A stretch of 64,000 bases of DNA from Polytrichum commune (GCA_950295325.1 OX485804.1:25296001-25360000); one strand, 5' to 3'. Shown: positions 43,765 through 58,289, counted from the first letter of the stretch. Program-made: numbers and translations. Notes: a model not told the origin generated them from the letters alone.

Positions 43765-44470
43765 AAATAGGAGAAACATGCTTGGAAGAGGGCATCGGGA
43801 GGCATCCGGTTGATACAATTTGTCTATGAATGAAAATCTCTAGAATCATTTTTAATTTGAAGCATTTTTTTTCTAAAACAAGAATCACCATTGAGACCTC
43901 TAGGTGTTGAAATTCACTACTAAATCAACTTAATGTTTTTCAACAAATTCATAATCTCAAAAATGTTTATAATCATAACATTCCTCAACCACTCACTTCT
44001 ACTCCCCTTGTACAAGGGCAATGGGAAGTGAGAGGTTGACATCCTCCATGAATTCTGCACAATTTGTTTTGAAATGTGCGTGGTGACTCACTGTTGACAC
44101 CCTGGGTCAACCTAGTCAACATGTGCCAATTCTAACATGGAACACTCGGTGCGCATCCAGAAGAACAACAACGAGTTTTATAAATTTTAAACATGCAAAC
44201 ACTTCCCAGTAAGAGTACAAGCTAGGTCGAGGTAGGTATTAATTTCCACGGACAACAATAAATAATACTCAAGCTAAATACTATTCACCTTGTGAGAGAA
44301 GCCAAACATAAAAAGGAACATAACGTCTGTCAAATTCTTGGCTCCACAGTGCATATGCTTACAACTGAATAATGTTAAGGCAAAAGTAATTCTCAAATAA
44401 TGCTTCTGAAGAAACAGTTTAGTCGCTCCAAACCAAATTCTAAAGACATGTGACCCCTGCAACCAATGAC
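43765..44470 (+). repeat. Old direct duplication, copy 2 (partner at 39720-40350)
   Basis: See the partner entry. The same phrases occur in the same order. A 62-codon minus-strand frame lies inside but is not conserved in the partner. Confidence 0.65.
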
Positions 44471-45190
44471 CCAGGAGAACTGACCGCTAGTTACAGATGA
44501 ACCGGTTGAGTTTGAGAAATAATGGCTTGAAGTTCAAGACTGCAGGAAACTTACCGATCATTGTAGTGGAATCTATAGAATACACATCAAATTAAATATT
44601 TTATTTTGGAAAGATCACAACATGTAAACCATTTGGACCTGGATACACTAGGATGCAATGAATGAGGAGAACCAACTGCTAGTTACAGATGAACCGGTCG
44701 AGTTTGAGGGATAACCGGTCGATGTTCAAGACTGCAGGAAAATCATCGGTCATTTTAGAGGAGTCCTTGGAACAAACCTCATATCAGTAAAGAAAACCCA
44801 AAAGATCCCAACATGTAACCGGGATTTGACCGACGATGCCCAAATCAATGCTCGGGGAGAACCGGTTGAGTTTGGGGGATAACCGGTCGATGCTCAAGAC
44901 TGCAGGAAAATCACCGGTCATTTTAGAGGAGTCTCTGGAACAAACCTCAAATCAGTAAAGAAAATCCAAAAGATCACAACATGTAACCGGGATTTGACCG
45001 ACGATGCCCAAACCAATGCTCGGGGAGAACCGGCAGTTAGTTACAAATTAACCGGTTGAGTTTGAGAAATAACCGGTTGAAGTTCAAGACTGCAGGAAAA
45101 TTACCGATCATTTTCGAGGAATTTATAGACTATACCCCAATTTAATAAAGGAAAACCGGAGGATGCCAACATGTAAACGGTTGGACTAGC
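44470..45190 (+). repeat. Tandem repeat of about 170-195 bp with AACCGGT core, four units
   Basis: GAGAACCGACCGCTAGTTAC-like openings and GAACCGGTTGAGTTTGAG recur near 44477, 44670, 44857 and 45025. Each is followed by AAGACTGCAGGAAA and a CATTTTAGAGGAGT-like segment. Single related units occur near 41512 and 61120. Confidence 0.85.
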
Positions 45191-46189
45191 ACACACTAGT
45201 ATCTCAGCCGATTATGCCCAAAAATCTCCCCGATCACTGGCCCAAACATCTCCCCGAACACTGCCTGCATGCGACTGCCGGCCGAAACAGCCTGCGACCG
45301 CTGGCCGAACACTGCCTGTATGACTGCTCCAGATACGTAGCTGCTACGCGGGGGTTCAATTTGACTTTAACACTTTCTGTGTGAAAGTGTGTGTACTGTG
45401 TGATGGCTTATCGGGGAACCGGGTATTGGTACCGGTGAAAAGATGCAAAGTCTCGATCGCCTATCCATACACCGACGAGGTGTGTCGATCTTAGTACGTG
45501 AGATAATGTACGTTCAGCATGGGTGGTGATTCAGATAATGAACTCGGGATAAACTTAAAACTTTCCACTTTTCACGGGGTCGATGGTAGCCATATATGAA
45601 TCCCACCTGCCTGCCAGCCTACACTGCCACATGTACCAATGGCCACCACGGCAGCGTCGATTCGGAAACCGCGGGCGCTCGGGTGGTGAGGAAAAGGTGC
45701 TAGACGACCACTGCATGGAGACCAGACAGTCGTTAGAAAGCTAGCTTATACCTGCTTAAATCTTGAATCTTGAGCACCCCAAGTACCACTTTGAACGAAC
45801 TTGGAGCATACCCGAACCACTCAATTCCTCGAGGAGCCTCTCAAGATCTAAGTGGCAAAGGATTTTAAGTAGGCAATGATTGCCAAATTTTTAATACATC
45901 TTATACACCCTTCTAATCAACCAAACCTTAATTGGAGCTCATTTTTTGGTCCACCGCGCTTCTTGACGATTCTAGTTTCAGTTGTGTTCCAAAAGCACAC
46001 TCCATAATCACAACCAAGATTTAACATAGTTTCATGACTTGTAGCAGTAAGAACTTTACTATGCTCTTATATAATATGCCAACCTAAACCCGAGTCAATT
46101 GGATTGCCATTCAATTAACAAGTGTACTTCTGGAATTCTAGATTCCCCTACCTCTTGCATAAGTGACAATGGATTTTACATTAGATTGA
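45191..46189. other. Stretch without a recognised gene
   Basis: About 1 kb of moderately GC-balanced sequence. No long frame or repeat was identified. Confidence 0.45.
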
Positions 46190-46630
46190 GAGGGCATTTC
46201 AACATTTTCATGATCATCAATCTGAACATCCAAGGCATGTCGAAGCTCACTTCGCAACTCCACATCTTCATGTAAAACCTTTGCAATCTACGACTACATC
46301 AATTTTGTCTCTACGACAATATCCTTGCACATGTTTGAATTGTCTTTTCCAACACTAAATTTTCCCTCGTCACCACCTTGTGCACTAGAATCATCAATCC
46401 ATGTGAGATCACAATAACGTTCCTCATCCTCCTTCATACTTCCAAATAAATGAGCCTTAATAAGCGACACTATCATACAAATGCCATATATTTTCTAGAG
46501 GTTCATACATGTATATAACTACAAATTATAATTTGTGTAACATGTGTATACATAATATGAAAAAGTTCAAATTAAAACCCCTTTTATGCATTCACATATA
46601 CTCATATGTGTTATGAAAGGTGCACCCCAG
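46190..46630. repeat. Dispersed repeat of about 430 bp, copy 1 (partner at 50215-50645)
   Basis: Shared runs include ACATCCAAGGCATGTCGAA, CATCCTTGCACATGTTT, CTTCATACTTCCAAATAAA and ATGAAAAAGTTCAAATTAA. Identity looks near 80%. A minus-strand frame (FGSMKEDEERYCDL) is partly kept in the partner (FGSMKK.DE), so it may derive from a mobile-element coding region. Confidence 0.75.
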
Positions 46631-49600
46631 GAATTCTCACTACCTTCCACTACATAATGCTGCAGTGAAACAAGGATTGTTGCCAAAGATTGCTATGCTG
46701 GACGCATGTTCCACTAAGCCTAGGTGGACACTTCGGGAAGGTCTACCATGGCCACCAACACTATTGCATTCCACACTCTAGCAATTCCAACAACAACTAG
46801 AAGTTTGCAGTTGGATATTTGGGTCATAAGCATTCCCTAGCAGGGAGGGAGAGATAGTTGCAATGATGTGAAAATCTTGAATATCTTCCTGATTATAAAA
46901 AACAAAAGTGCAATGCAACATTTTGTTCATACTCTGCAAAATTAACAACATGGACATTGAGAAAGGTGGAACTCCAAAACCTAGTCACTCACAAGATGTT
47001 CACTACAGGAGATAGATTGACTAGACAAATTAACCCACAACGAGACTTTCTTGCAAAAGAACAATGCGAATATCATGGATCAAGAAAATTGCATTCTTAG
47101 TCAGGACGGCGAAACAAGGAATGCCACCGGAAAACGCTAAGTAGGATGCACATCGCACCAAATCTAGTTGCTGGACACTTCAACTTCTGAAAAGTCCGCC
47201 ATGTATACCACCACCATCACGATTTGCATTGCATTTCACACACTCAGACGCTTGGCATTAGCTTTGGGAGAAACTTGTAGGTAGCTGGAAATTGGGACAC
47301 ACCGAACCTACAATGATGCAACAATCTTGCATATCTGCCTGATGATTTAGAAAAAGATCGGTTCAGAGGTACTTATTGAGTTTCTTTGTGGAGTTTCTTT
47401 GATGAGTATTGAGTTTCTTCGTGGAGGTTCTATCAGTGGATGTAAGGAGACACCCGTGACTACATAATTAGCAGTTGAATGAATTTTGGAGGTGTTTTAA
47501 AAAGTTGGTGAACTTGGTAATGATATTGTAATCTGATGCATTCATACAATGATTGGTACTGCATTGAATGAAAGTGGGCTGATTATAGCTTAGCAGATCT
47601 GAGAACGGACGATTCATGGGCCCCTCTCTTAATTATGAGAAGTATGAGACAGCTGCAAAGATTCAAGCAGCCTCCCACATAACATTTTCCAGCTAGTACT
47701 GTTCAGCTGGGTGAGGCGGGAATGAACTAATTCTATTTGGAACTATATCATGCTTATTCTCTCTTATCAACATATTCAACTTGATAAACTCAGGTGAAGC
47801 ACTATTACTGATAATTATATTAGAATGGAACGGTTCATAACAAACTAAATAATGTTATGCAAGTGGAAACTTGTAACACGTAATTTTATGTTTTATCATA
47901 TTTGTCTTGCATATTTCCATGTTCACAGGTTTGTTCATGAGGTTAGTTGGGTCTCTATACTTTACCCACCTATTTACAATCTTCCGACACATCCTATATA
48001 CCCTACCAACTCTTTGTACCTAATGACTTTGATGATTTGTGATGATAGTAGATGAGATATCCATAAGTTGGATAAAGTGAGGAGATATTGGATGATTATC
48101 TTCAATCTAAGCCCTTAGTAACTTTCTAAAATCTCCTAATCATATGTATGTCATAATCATAGTCATAATTTATATCCATTGTGTGCACCCACGTGCTACA
48201 TGTACAAAAATCTAGTGTACCCTCATACACCAAGTACATACTAGATTCAATAGGGAACATAATTTGGAGGGCCAATGTGATCACCTAAAGATAAAGAGGT
48301 GTCAACTTTGGACCTAGTATGGATTTAAAGGTGCCCACAATAAGGTCACATATCTCTGATAACCAAAATTGGGTGCAATTTCAATATTCTACATAACAAT
48401 CCGCATTCTTTAGGATGTGCTCCCTTTACATTAGTAGCAAAGATTATCATTAGGTCATAAGGTATACATATCTTATATGGTCATTTGTCTTAATATGTGT
48501 TCAACAAGTCAAGGTTTTTAAGTGGACTTAAACCACGAATTAATTTGGCCACATTTTGATCTTGTGTACATCATATGTGATCAAACCATTCTAGGCATAG
48601 TGCAAAGCCTCACATCCACATTCATCCATGAAACTTGAACTCGGCATTGAGAAATAGGTTGAACCACTTTGGGACCACTTCCGATGAAGAGGAATGAATT
48701 CTTGTATCTTAACATTATCATTGGTTTAAATGTTGTTTGGACCCTTAACAAAGGTAGAGAAGTAGAGGAAAATTATGCCAACAATTTTGTGTTAGATTTG
48801 CTCATAAGAAATGACCTCACCTACTTTTCACATAACCCAAGATATGATAGCTCACACTTGAATGTGAATAGTGGCCAGAGAGTATATATAGATCTATGCT
48901 GCAATTGACCTATGATATGCAAACCCAAAACCAACATCATGTATCATTTTCATGCATTTAAAGTTCCCAAAGATATGACAATAGTACATTTCATTGGATC
49001 TAGGTATAGATCTTTTAGGTCCACTTTATGAGAGGGCGTCCATTATACGCATTAGGACAACTCCCATCTATAGCTATTGTCCCTGTTAACTCATGTAGCA
49101 ACCATCTTGTTGTCGAAGCCACTTTGTAATGAGTGGAATCATGGTACGTCGCTTTAATATTATGCATATTCCTACGTACGGATAATATATTATTCTAAAT
49201 ATAGGAAGTCTTTAAATCATAATCAAACATGAACTACATGTGGTATTTCAATGACACAACATTATCTTGTTAGATTGGTGCCAAAAATAATTATCGAATC
49301 CCAAAATGAGCTTTGGTATAGAAACTGGATAAGCATCCCAAAGATGAGGGTTTTGTTGATTTGAATAGCACATGCCTAACCTATATATAGCACTGACAAC
49401 CTTAAAAAGAGAAAGTCCATAAAGTGCATGTATTCTTAACACTAACCTTGACTACATTATCCATCCTCATCTCCATCTTCAACTTCCTTTTCATTGTTGA
49501 CATCATTTTTGTAGGTGCAATAGGCTTCCAAGCACAAAGTAGCTTTTTTTTCTATGTTTATCCAAATTGGCCAATATGCCGAGTCAATTGGCTATTTGAA

Positions 49601-50214
49601 ACTTTTTTTTGGTGTTCCAACCTAAATAGGTGCACATTATGTTTTGGTCTTTGATACTAGGACAACAAGTATTCCACCTCACTGTGATGAAAATCGGGTC
49701 TAGTTAGAACAAAATTGGGGGATGACATAGCTTTCACCAACCAAATTTATTTTGGGTGCTCTTCATCTCTCGCACATAAGAGGACCATAAAACCTTCATA
49801 GTAATCTTTCATTAAAAACTAAGAAACATGTATGTTCGCAACATACTCTACATACCCCTTATATTCAAGGGCAATATGGTAAAATCAAGCAATACACGTA
49901 CACTTTCAATGAAAAAAATAAAAGTGACAATATGTATATGTATAAAGTAAAAATTAAAAATCATATATAGTCATTAACATAAGTATACAAATATGCTTTT
50001 GAATAAAAATGAACCCCTATCATGCGTAGAATGTAAAACCCTAGCATTCATAAAGAAAGTCATGAAAGACTTTTTCATCGCCTAAATGTAACTCATAAGC
50101 ATTTAAGTTTAAAATATATGTCATAGAGGTTATTGCAATTCTTGTTTCTAAATCTACCATCAAATCATCATCAAGATTGTAAGTCCGTGTCCACTTATTA
50201 AGAGGAAATTTCAT
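46631..50214. other. Long AT-rich stretch without a recognised gene
   Basis: About 3.6 kb. Only short unsupported frames are present, none with motifs or splice-consistent neighbours. Confidence 0.5.
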
Positions 50215-50645
50215 CATTTTTGTATTCATCAATTAAAACATCCAAGGCATGTCGAACAATAATTTTCAACTTCACATCTTCATGTAAATCATTTTCAACC
50301 TACAACTGCATCAATTTTGACTTTATGACAACATCCTTGCACATGTTTAAATTGGCTTCTCCAACAATAAATTTTCCTTGTCATCACCTTGTGCATTAGA
50401 AGCATCAACCAATATGTGATGATAATCACACTCATCATTCTTCTTCATACTTCCAAATAAAAGCTTCAATAAGTGACCCTACCATACAAGTACAATTATT
50501 GAATTTTATCTAGAGGTCCTCCATACATGTACATAACTACAAGTTATAATTTGTGTAGCACATGTACACGTAGTATGAAAAAGTTCAAATTAATACCCCT
50601 TTTGTGCACTCACATATACTCATACGTGTTATGAAAGGTGCACCC
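50215..50645. repeat. Dispersed repeat of about 430 bp, copy 2
   Basis: Partner of 46190-46630, same orientation. Both end in ATGAAAGGTGCACCC. Confidence 0.75.
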
Positions 50646-53600
50646 TGGGATGTAATGCTCATCCACTGCGAAGTCCTCACGTACGTCTCCAATGCTAAAG
50701 AATATGGCATCAAACTTCACAATTGTCACCTGATTTTGAAGCCAAAATTCTTGGGTCAAAGACAAACCAACATTGGGTGCCAAAAAAGCCAATCAAATGC
50801 AATCCCAATACGCTATTAGTGGTTCATGGGTGCCTTAAACAAGTCTAGTGATTTCATCTTCAGACAACTCTCTCCAATATTCAATGAATCTAGATATACC
50901 TTGAATGGTTTGTGGTTCATTCTTCATGGGGTCTAGTTAAGAAGGTTTGGGCTCCCCATTGGACAACATACATTTCCCATCACTATTTTGACGCCACACA
51001 ATTATACTGTCCTCCGGGCCCAATTAGGTGATGTGCACAATATCTTAAATTGCATGGTAAAGACACCCCTTTCAATGTGTATGGCTCAATGAAGGCTTTG
51101 AAATTGGTGCTTCTTCAATCAAGTTTTAAATTACTAGCACATTGTCCAAATCCACGTATGATCTTATGAGAAATGGAATGGTAGGAACATCCTCCTCATG
51201 CAACTTCATGCTCCAACGAACGAATGATGCATCAATATTGGCGTCAAGAGGAGCTGAGGGCTTCAAACACAAAAACTGAGCTCATACTGGCAATGTTGAA
51301 CAAAATGCAAGGTTCCGTCCAGGTTTCTCAACTAGCATACAAATTTTCTCCTAAAACATATGCCTCGGAGTGTACCCCCTTCCACCTTACCCTCCTCATG
51401 AGCCATACCCTAGTGGTCTTTCTTACCATGAGACACCCACACCAATTTCAACACCTCCGCCGACTCCAATTTTGTTGTCCCATGATCATGTCTTGTGGCC
51501 CATACATGAGGACCAAGAAAAACAAACACGTGTTCATGAATCCTCAAGTCCAACAATTTTCCCCCTTCTCGGGGGGGGCACTGGCGAAAAACGTAGGAAC
51601 TACGTGCGATAAAATATAGGGTCTTGTATAAAAATTTGGCGTAAAATTTGTAAAATTATTAGATGTAGTATAGGGTGCTCTGGGATTGTGAAACATGATT
51701 ATATGTAATATAGCATTTGACAAAACATGATTAAATTACCTAAGTGGTACATATAAAATAGCATGGAGAAAAAGCGATAGTTTCAAAAATTAAATACTTT
51801 GCCACCAAAATATAAAACCGGCCCCACTTTAGACCTTTCAGAAATTGCATAAATGAAAAAAAAATCCGGCTAATTGCCTAAATACATTAGGAAATGGGGG
51901 CTATCAACCGATAAATTTTGCACTCTCTAGGCCCACTCTCGGGTAAAAATTGAAAAATCCGAGCTACCTCCAGAAAGCTTGGCAATTAGCTGTTTCCTCT
52001 ACAGAACTCCCCGGACTCTGCTCCCGCCCTCTCTCGCCCTCGCCTCCGTCAACCCTAGTTGGCAGACCTCAACTTGGTGCAAGAGTGGCACTCTGCTTCT
52101 CCGAGGCCCTGGAACAATCGGAGGATTCGGCTTCCAAACAATCGAAAACAATCAAGCAATCACCACCGGAAGCCTGGACATATAAGTAATATAGGGTACC
52201 ATAAAATCAACCATCCAAGAATTTATAATTACCAATAGGGTGCAAATAATCACAATAATTTACCATTATTTCAAAAATTAGCATCCCTTATAATCCTTTC
52301 TCATAGGTAAATAGCCCCCATTTTAATAGGTCATTATCGCAGGTTTATGCAAAATATACAAGGGAGTGCCCCCCCCTGAGTCCCCCTTCCATCATTAAGG
52401 GTTGGATTGGCAACCGAGAGAAACACGCCTACATTTATAAGTGTCTCTGGGGTCGTAGTTGGGTTGGGCGATGACATTGTGCCACACACTGACAATGTAA
52501 AGGATATGCAAGGGAGACTAAATGACTAGGAATGGGTAGATAGGGAGTTGACATATATGGAGGTCGAAGATATCGGAACCTCTGGAGGTGTTGAGAGTGT
52601 ACATATGTTCACTTTGGACTTTGGAGAACTACCGACAAGACCAAACCCATCCCAAAGACTCAGGCATCTCAAGCACATGCGGATGATGATCTCATGGACA
52701 CACAGATAACGACGAGGTGTTTGTTGAAGAGAATATTATGAATGTGTGTTCATTAATCGTTGAGGATTGAGTGGTTGTTTGATCCAACAACAAGGCCCCT
52801 CCTCGTGATGAGAAGGTAACCCATCTTTGAGAATGCCCATTACATTCCTGCTTGTGGATGCAACATATTTCAACCACCTGCTTATCTTTTGATGCTTTTG
52901 TTACCTCAACAACTGCAACCATTTTGAGCCTTTTCATTATGCTCTCTTAGACTACAAAGTTTTGTAAAAAAAGATGACATGTGCCCTTAAAAACTTGTGC
53001 AATAAATTTTTGACACTTGAGTAACTTGTACATTTCCCATAGTATTAATATGTATTGCAAAAAAAAATTCCATCTGATACCCCGACCCCTTGCACTCCAC
53101 TTGTCACTTGTGTTGCCCATATTCATTCTCAATTGCATTTGCTATTGAGATGGACCTTCTATGTCCACCTCATTTATGAGCGAGCGTTATGTGAATGTTT
53201 TACCACTCTACATGAGGCCCGCATACACAACATAGATCATAGTATTAAAACTAAGTGCCACGCATTGTTCCATTCACCTTCACAAATGAGCATTCATGAA
53301 GGCTTGATCCCATCAGCTATGGCTCTTTCACAAACGAGGGTTCATGAATAATGAGCACCCCCTTACCATCATGCAATCACGAACGCTCATTCATTATGGA
53401 GCCATAGCACTCATCCTCACATAACAACCCACCCATGGATAGGATGCCTCTACTTTTGCATGTCCTCGCATTCTAATGTTGTAATAATTTATCTCCCACA
53501 TCTTTTATGTAGGGGTTTGTTATGCTTTCAATCATATTTATTCCATTCATGCTTAATGTTTCCTTGATTTGTACCGTAACACTTTCCTACTCAAAATGTC

Positions 53601-54871
53601 TACCATGGAGGACCCCGGACAACCACCTTGATAATTTCCCCAATTTTGTCCTTTCCCACCCAATTGGCAATAGACTTCTCAACCCACGTATTGTTGTATA
53701 TAAGGCTTTTGTAAAGTTTGTGCGACTCAACAAATTAATTTGAACACTGATCCTCTTGTGTATATGCATCTTCTTGTATATTATGTCCATATCTAATGAT
53801 TTTAAATTTTTAAATTTTCTCAAGGTTTCATTTTTTTTTGGGTTGCATCTCCTCGCTCCACCAAGTGTGGCACAAGTGTCCGTTAGCCCGTCTGCATCTT
53901 TGGTGTCCCTTGGCTCTCCTTTCAATAACATTAGCAAATTCCCCATCCATCACTTTACCAATTCTTTGTTGTGGATGCCGCCTTGGCCATGGATTACTCC
54001 AAGGATGTCAGGGTTGAGGACGAAGTTATGGACAATCCTCCTACAAAGGTGGTTAGCCACACCTACGTTTCGTCCCCCTTCTCCCCTCTGCAACAAAAAG
54101 TATGTGTGTGTTCCCGGTGTGAACACATTGTTGTCCAAAGAATCCACCCCCAAGGGCCAAACATGCGCCTTTGCATTGACCAACCCCAATGTTGTGACGA
54201 TCCCACAATTCTCAACATCTCCATAGTTTCCAAAGTCCTTGTCATTCTCAAGGTTTTTGTCATCCTAGTTGTTTCTGTTGATGTCCCAATTGTGCCTGTG
54301 CATGCTGCCAAATTTGTGCACACTGACCTTAAAGTTTTAAAGTGAAGGTTTTTGATAGGAGCACGTTGGCAAATATGGGCAGCTTTTTATTATTATCCAA
54401 TCCAATATAAAATAGAGGTTACATCTAGTACGGGCCTGAGATTTTCAAGGTCATTGAGATGATGAGATCAAAAGAAAAGGAAATTTCCACAAAGGCTATA
54501 GCCAAAGAGAAAGAAGCATTTGCAAAGGTTGTCACAAAAGAAAGAGGTGGAGGTTCAATTCACATTCCAAACGTGTAGGGATTGCTAGTTCTATGGTTAT
54601 GATTTGTAGTTGGTTATCAAATGTATTAAAAGGATTGGCTCTTTAATGTATCAATGGGTGTTTCCCTTATATTATATATTGTGATCCCAGTATACATTCA
54701 ATTCTAATTAGTCCCCACATCTTGCCTTCCAAATGGTCATAATTTTTTTTTCATGCAAATTGTTTGATAGCTTCCTCAATTTCTTAATGTGATGACATGT
54801 TTGTGTGTCATTATGGTTAGTGTTGTACATCCAAGTCAAATTATTTCATCTCAAATTAGACATGTTGCATA
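50646..54871. other. Stretch without a supported gene; two doubtful coding relics
   Basis: A plus-strand frame at 51224-51619 (ELRASNTKTELILAMLNKMQ) seems to shift near 51365 into a Pro-rich frame (TPISTPPPTPILLSHDHV). This could be a decayed gene but fits no family I know. Another plus frame at 53971-54345 (Val/Ile-rich, several Cys) is also unassigned. Nothing else coding is visible. Confidence 0.4.
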
Positions 54872-55816
54872 CCGTAGTTTACTAGCAGGTTCGGCAACTT
54901 GCTGCCTAATATTTAATTAAAGTTCAAAAAGTAGGTTCGGCACCTAAAAATAGTATATTCATATTTTAGGCAATTTTCTCTTTTAATTTTTAAAAATTCG
55001 GCTTAAATTCATTTTTAATTTTCTATCTAAGCTTATATCTTGTACATCTCTCTTGCATTGAATGACAAGTAAGATGTGAGTGAAGACTTGAGAATGCTCT
55101 GTGCTTTATGCAAGTAGAGTGGAGTTGTGTTCAACAATGCATATGGGATATGTAAACTTTGAGGTGAAGCACCTAGTTAGACTTCATTTTTATAACACAC
55201 ATAACTTTTGCACAGAATCTTCAAATGACATAAACTTTGTTGGAGGTGAAAGATTACTTGATTTCTAAACTTTTCTTAGACCAACAAAATTCCAAAAAGT
55301 TGATCTTCTATGCACAAATGAGCTCCAAAAAACTGTTATGAACGCATTTTAATTTTTTGATCTAAGTTACACGGCTGCAATGTTTTGTCCATATCTTTTG
55401 CATAAAGACTTATTTTGACACAAAACTTGTTGGAGGTGGAAGAAGGATTGATTTCTCAACTTTTGTTAGTTGGACAAAATTCTATAAAACTTCATCTTCT
55501 ATGCTCAATTGGACTCCAAAAATTTGTGTACAACACATTTGAAAAGCCTCACCTAGAGTCTTGCTACTTCTTAACCCATATTCTTTGTGGACTAATGTAA
55601 GTGAGCTTGATTACAAAAGGAGCACCTTCTCTCCTTCAAAATTCACATATGCTTCCACTGTAAGTAAAACTCTAGTGAGAAGTAAAAATTTATTACTTTT
55701 CGGCAATTTTGAAAAATAATTAATTTTATATTCGGCAAAAAATGCCAATAATATCTCAAAAGTTTAGACATCTATTTTTAGAATTATTTTGTGCTGAACC
55801 TGCTATTAAACTACGG
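54872..55816. mobile_element. Small TIR element, 945 bp, TA duplication
   Basis: Ends CCGTAGTTTACTAGCAGGTT and the inverse of CCGTAGTTTAATAGCAGGTT, flanked by TA. Contains TGCCTAATATTTAATTAA near the left end. An internal duplication of about 190 bp (TTGTTGGAGGTG...CTTCTATGC, near 55230 and 55425) is diverged. No transposase is encoded. The TA duplication fits a Tc1/mariner/pogo-type MITE. Confidence 0.72.
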
Positions 55817-57429
55817 TATATTTTCATGTTTTTCTTGTTCTATATTTCAAAGACACATCCTTAAATAATCTCAAAATCATGACAAAGTCTTTGCTTACCG
55901 AATATAGTGTTACTAACGGCTAGCTAGCAAATGGACTTGTGTACCTATATTAAGCTATTCAATCTAAAGTGATAAATGCCTTCATTACATATACAAAATA
56001 TAATTCATGAATTGAATATGCTTTCATGTTCACTTTCAGAAAGTCATTGAGCATTTCTTCATCAATAGCATCAACAAACCAAGACAAGAGCTTAATAACT
56101 TAGCCACAATGTGGAGAACAAAACTCAAGGGAGCCCACAAGCACTTCAAGAGCCTTTAGCTTCTAAAACTCTAGAACCCAAATGCAAACCCTAAAATGAA
56201 TGAACAAGGTAGCCATTAAGGACTATGACCATATGACAACAATGGATGAAATTGTGAATTGGATGAAACTAACACATCTATTGTTAATTTTTTTCTCTAA
56301 ACCTTATGGCCGCTTTATGTACATCTACCTGTACTTGAAAATTCTTATTAACCTTTTTAAATATACACACTAGAGAAAAAAAATAATACTTCTCCCTTAC
56401 ATATACTATGTACTCTAGTGCCTCAATTAATACTCCTTCTTTCACTCATGTTAGTTCATACACGATATAAAGAGTCCACCCTTGGGGTTTTAAACAAGTT
56501 GAATCGACCAAAGTTGTGTGTTTGTCTTCAAATCTCAATAAACTCACTTCAATTGTTGTGCACTTGCTAGACAACAGACAACGACGAGTCACGCATGGGG
56601 CATAGTGCCACACACATTTGTCGTCAAAGGTGAAAGGTTAAAGGTGACATGAGGAATTAGTAAAGGTCCTTGTAGGGAATTCTTCCCATTTCCATTCCCA
56701 TGTGAGTTGGGCCTTTGGGGACCACTTCATGGATTGCAATGTAATTCTCCCAAAAGCATACAAACAATATACTTTTACATGTGAGGTGATGAATCTTATG
56801 GCCTCTTTAATCTCATCAATTTTGATAGAACTTTTGCACAAAATAAGCTATGTCTCAAATCTCAACTTTTCAAAGATATCTTAAAATGTTTAAAACATCT
56901 ATAAAAATCAATAACCTTAGAGGATTCAGTTTCTATGTTGTTTGGCAACCACGTGGACGCCCCTCACACTTGTCAATAGGCTAATGTACTAGGTACTATA
57001 GTAGTAAGTTATATCGCAAAGTTGCATTATCTAGGTGATTTGCAAATCAATCAGACTAACATATATAAATCAAATAGATAATTAGACATGTAGTACTCGA
57101 AGACTCTTCATAATTTACCAAAGGGACATTGCACTATCATTGCAATGTCCTAATTGGCATTGGCCCTAGCTGATGAATTCTATGCTTATAGATCACTCTG
57201 ACAAATATTTCATACAGACATTGAGGACAAATGATTACCACATTATGCGTTTCTTTATCATTTAACCCTTTGACAAGTTTGCTTCAATACCCACTGAGAA
57301 AAATAAAAATAAATTGAATGTATATTAAGTACAAAAGGTGATAGGAAACTACATACCGAAACATGTACAAAAAAAATGTATATGTTGTAATACTCAATTC
57401 TCAATGCTCATTACATCAAGTTCTTTTTA
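55817..57429. other. Stretch without a recognised gene
   Basis: About 1.6 kb, AT-rich. No supported feature. Confidence 0.45.
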
Positions 57430-57878
57430 TCGTAGGTTGATAAGAAGTTGGGGAGATTTTGCCTAATAATTAATTGATGTCAAGAAAAAAACTTAGGCAA
57501 TCCACATTTATGAAAATGTAGGCAATTATGAACATTTGCATCTATTCATTTAGGCACATAGCATAATATCTTACATACAGATGCATAAACTGTAGCTTAT
57601 TTTTCATTCATTCATGGCGGCTAAATACATGTTGTTAGCCTTGAGGGTTTAGGTCAAGCCATCTTAGTGTGCTAATTAACGTTGTGAACAATGTTTTTTT
57701 TTATCGTTTTGTGCTCATGTTCGGTAGAGGTTGCTCTAGTGCACCAAATTCCCAAAATTGTAGACATTTGGATGATTGAATTTTCTTTCATGTAGGCCAT
57801 CTAGCCCAATAATTTCCAAAAACAATTAGGTTGTATTATTTTGAGTTATTTTCTGTCCAACCTGCTAACAACCTACAA
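57430..57878. mobile_element. Small TIR element, 449 bp, same family as 54872-55816
   Basis: Ends TCGTAGGTTGATAAGAAGTT and the inverse of TTGTAGGTTGTTAGCAGGTT, flanked by TA. Shares the TGCCTAATAATTAATT segment near its left end with the 945-bp element. No coding capacity. Confidence 0.62.
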
Positions 57879-58289
57879 TAATACGAAGAAAAAAAAACCA
57901 AACATCAATATATAAGATATTAAAAAAAAACCCACGTAAAATAACATGAGGGCAATTGGCATCAAGAGGAGACCCTCACACTTCCTAAAGCTTTGAAAAA
58001 AATATTGAAAATGTGTGACTTTGTTACAAACTTAAGATTAGGTAGTTATCGGCATTGCGAATGCTCACTTTGGGCGTGCATTAGTAGGAAAGAGGGTCCT
58101 TTCCCACACAAAAATGACACCAAACTGACATTTTTCAGGGATCATGACACATGTTATAGAAGTTGTAGCCACTATACAAATGTTGTCTTCTTGGACCTCT
58201 CCTATATTTTGAAAAACGGGATGTCAAAATCATGTCGTGATAAACGTAGGTGCAAATTTTACTATGGTGGTAATTTACTGCCTATTATT
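57879..58289. other. Stretch without a recognised gene
   Basis: About 400 bases. The plus frame from 57993 has no motifs or support. Confidence 0.4.

Noticed and set aside
53587..54345. Several overlapping frames of 80-156 codons
   Set aside because: Frames on both strands overlap, none has motifs, and no splice-consistent neighbours exist; left as unassigned.
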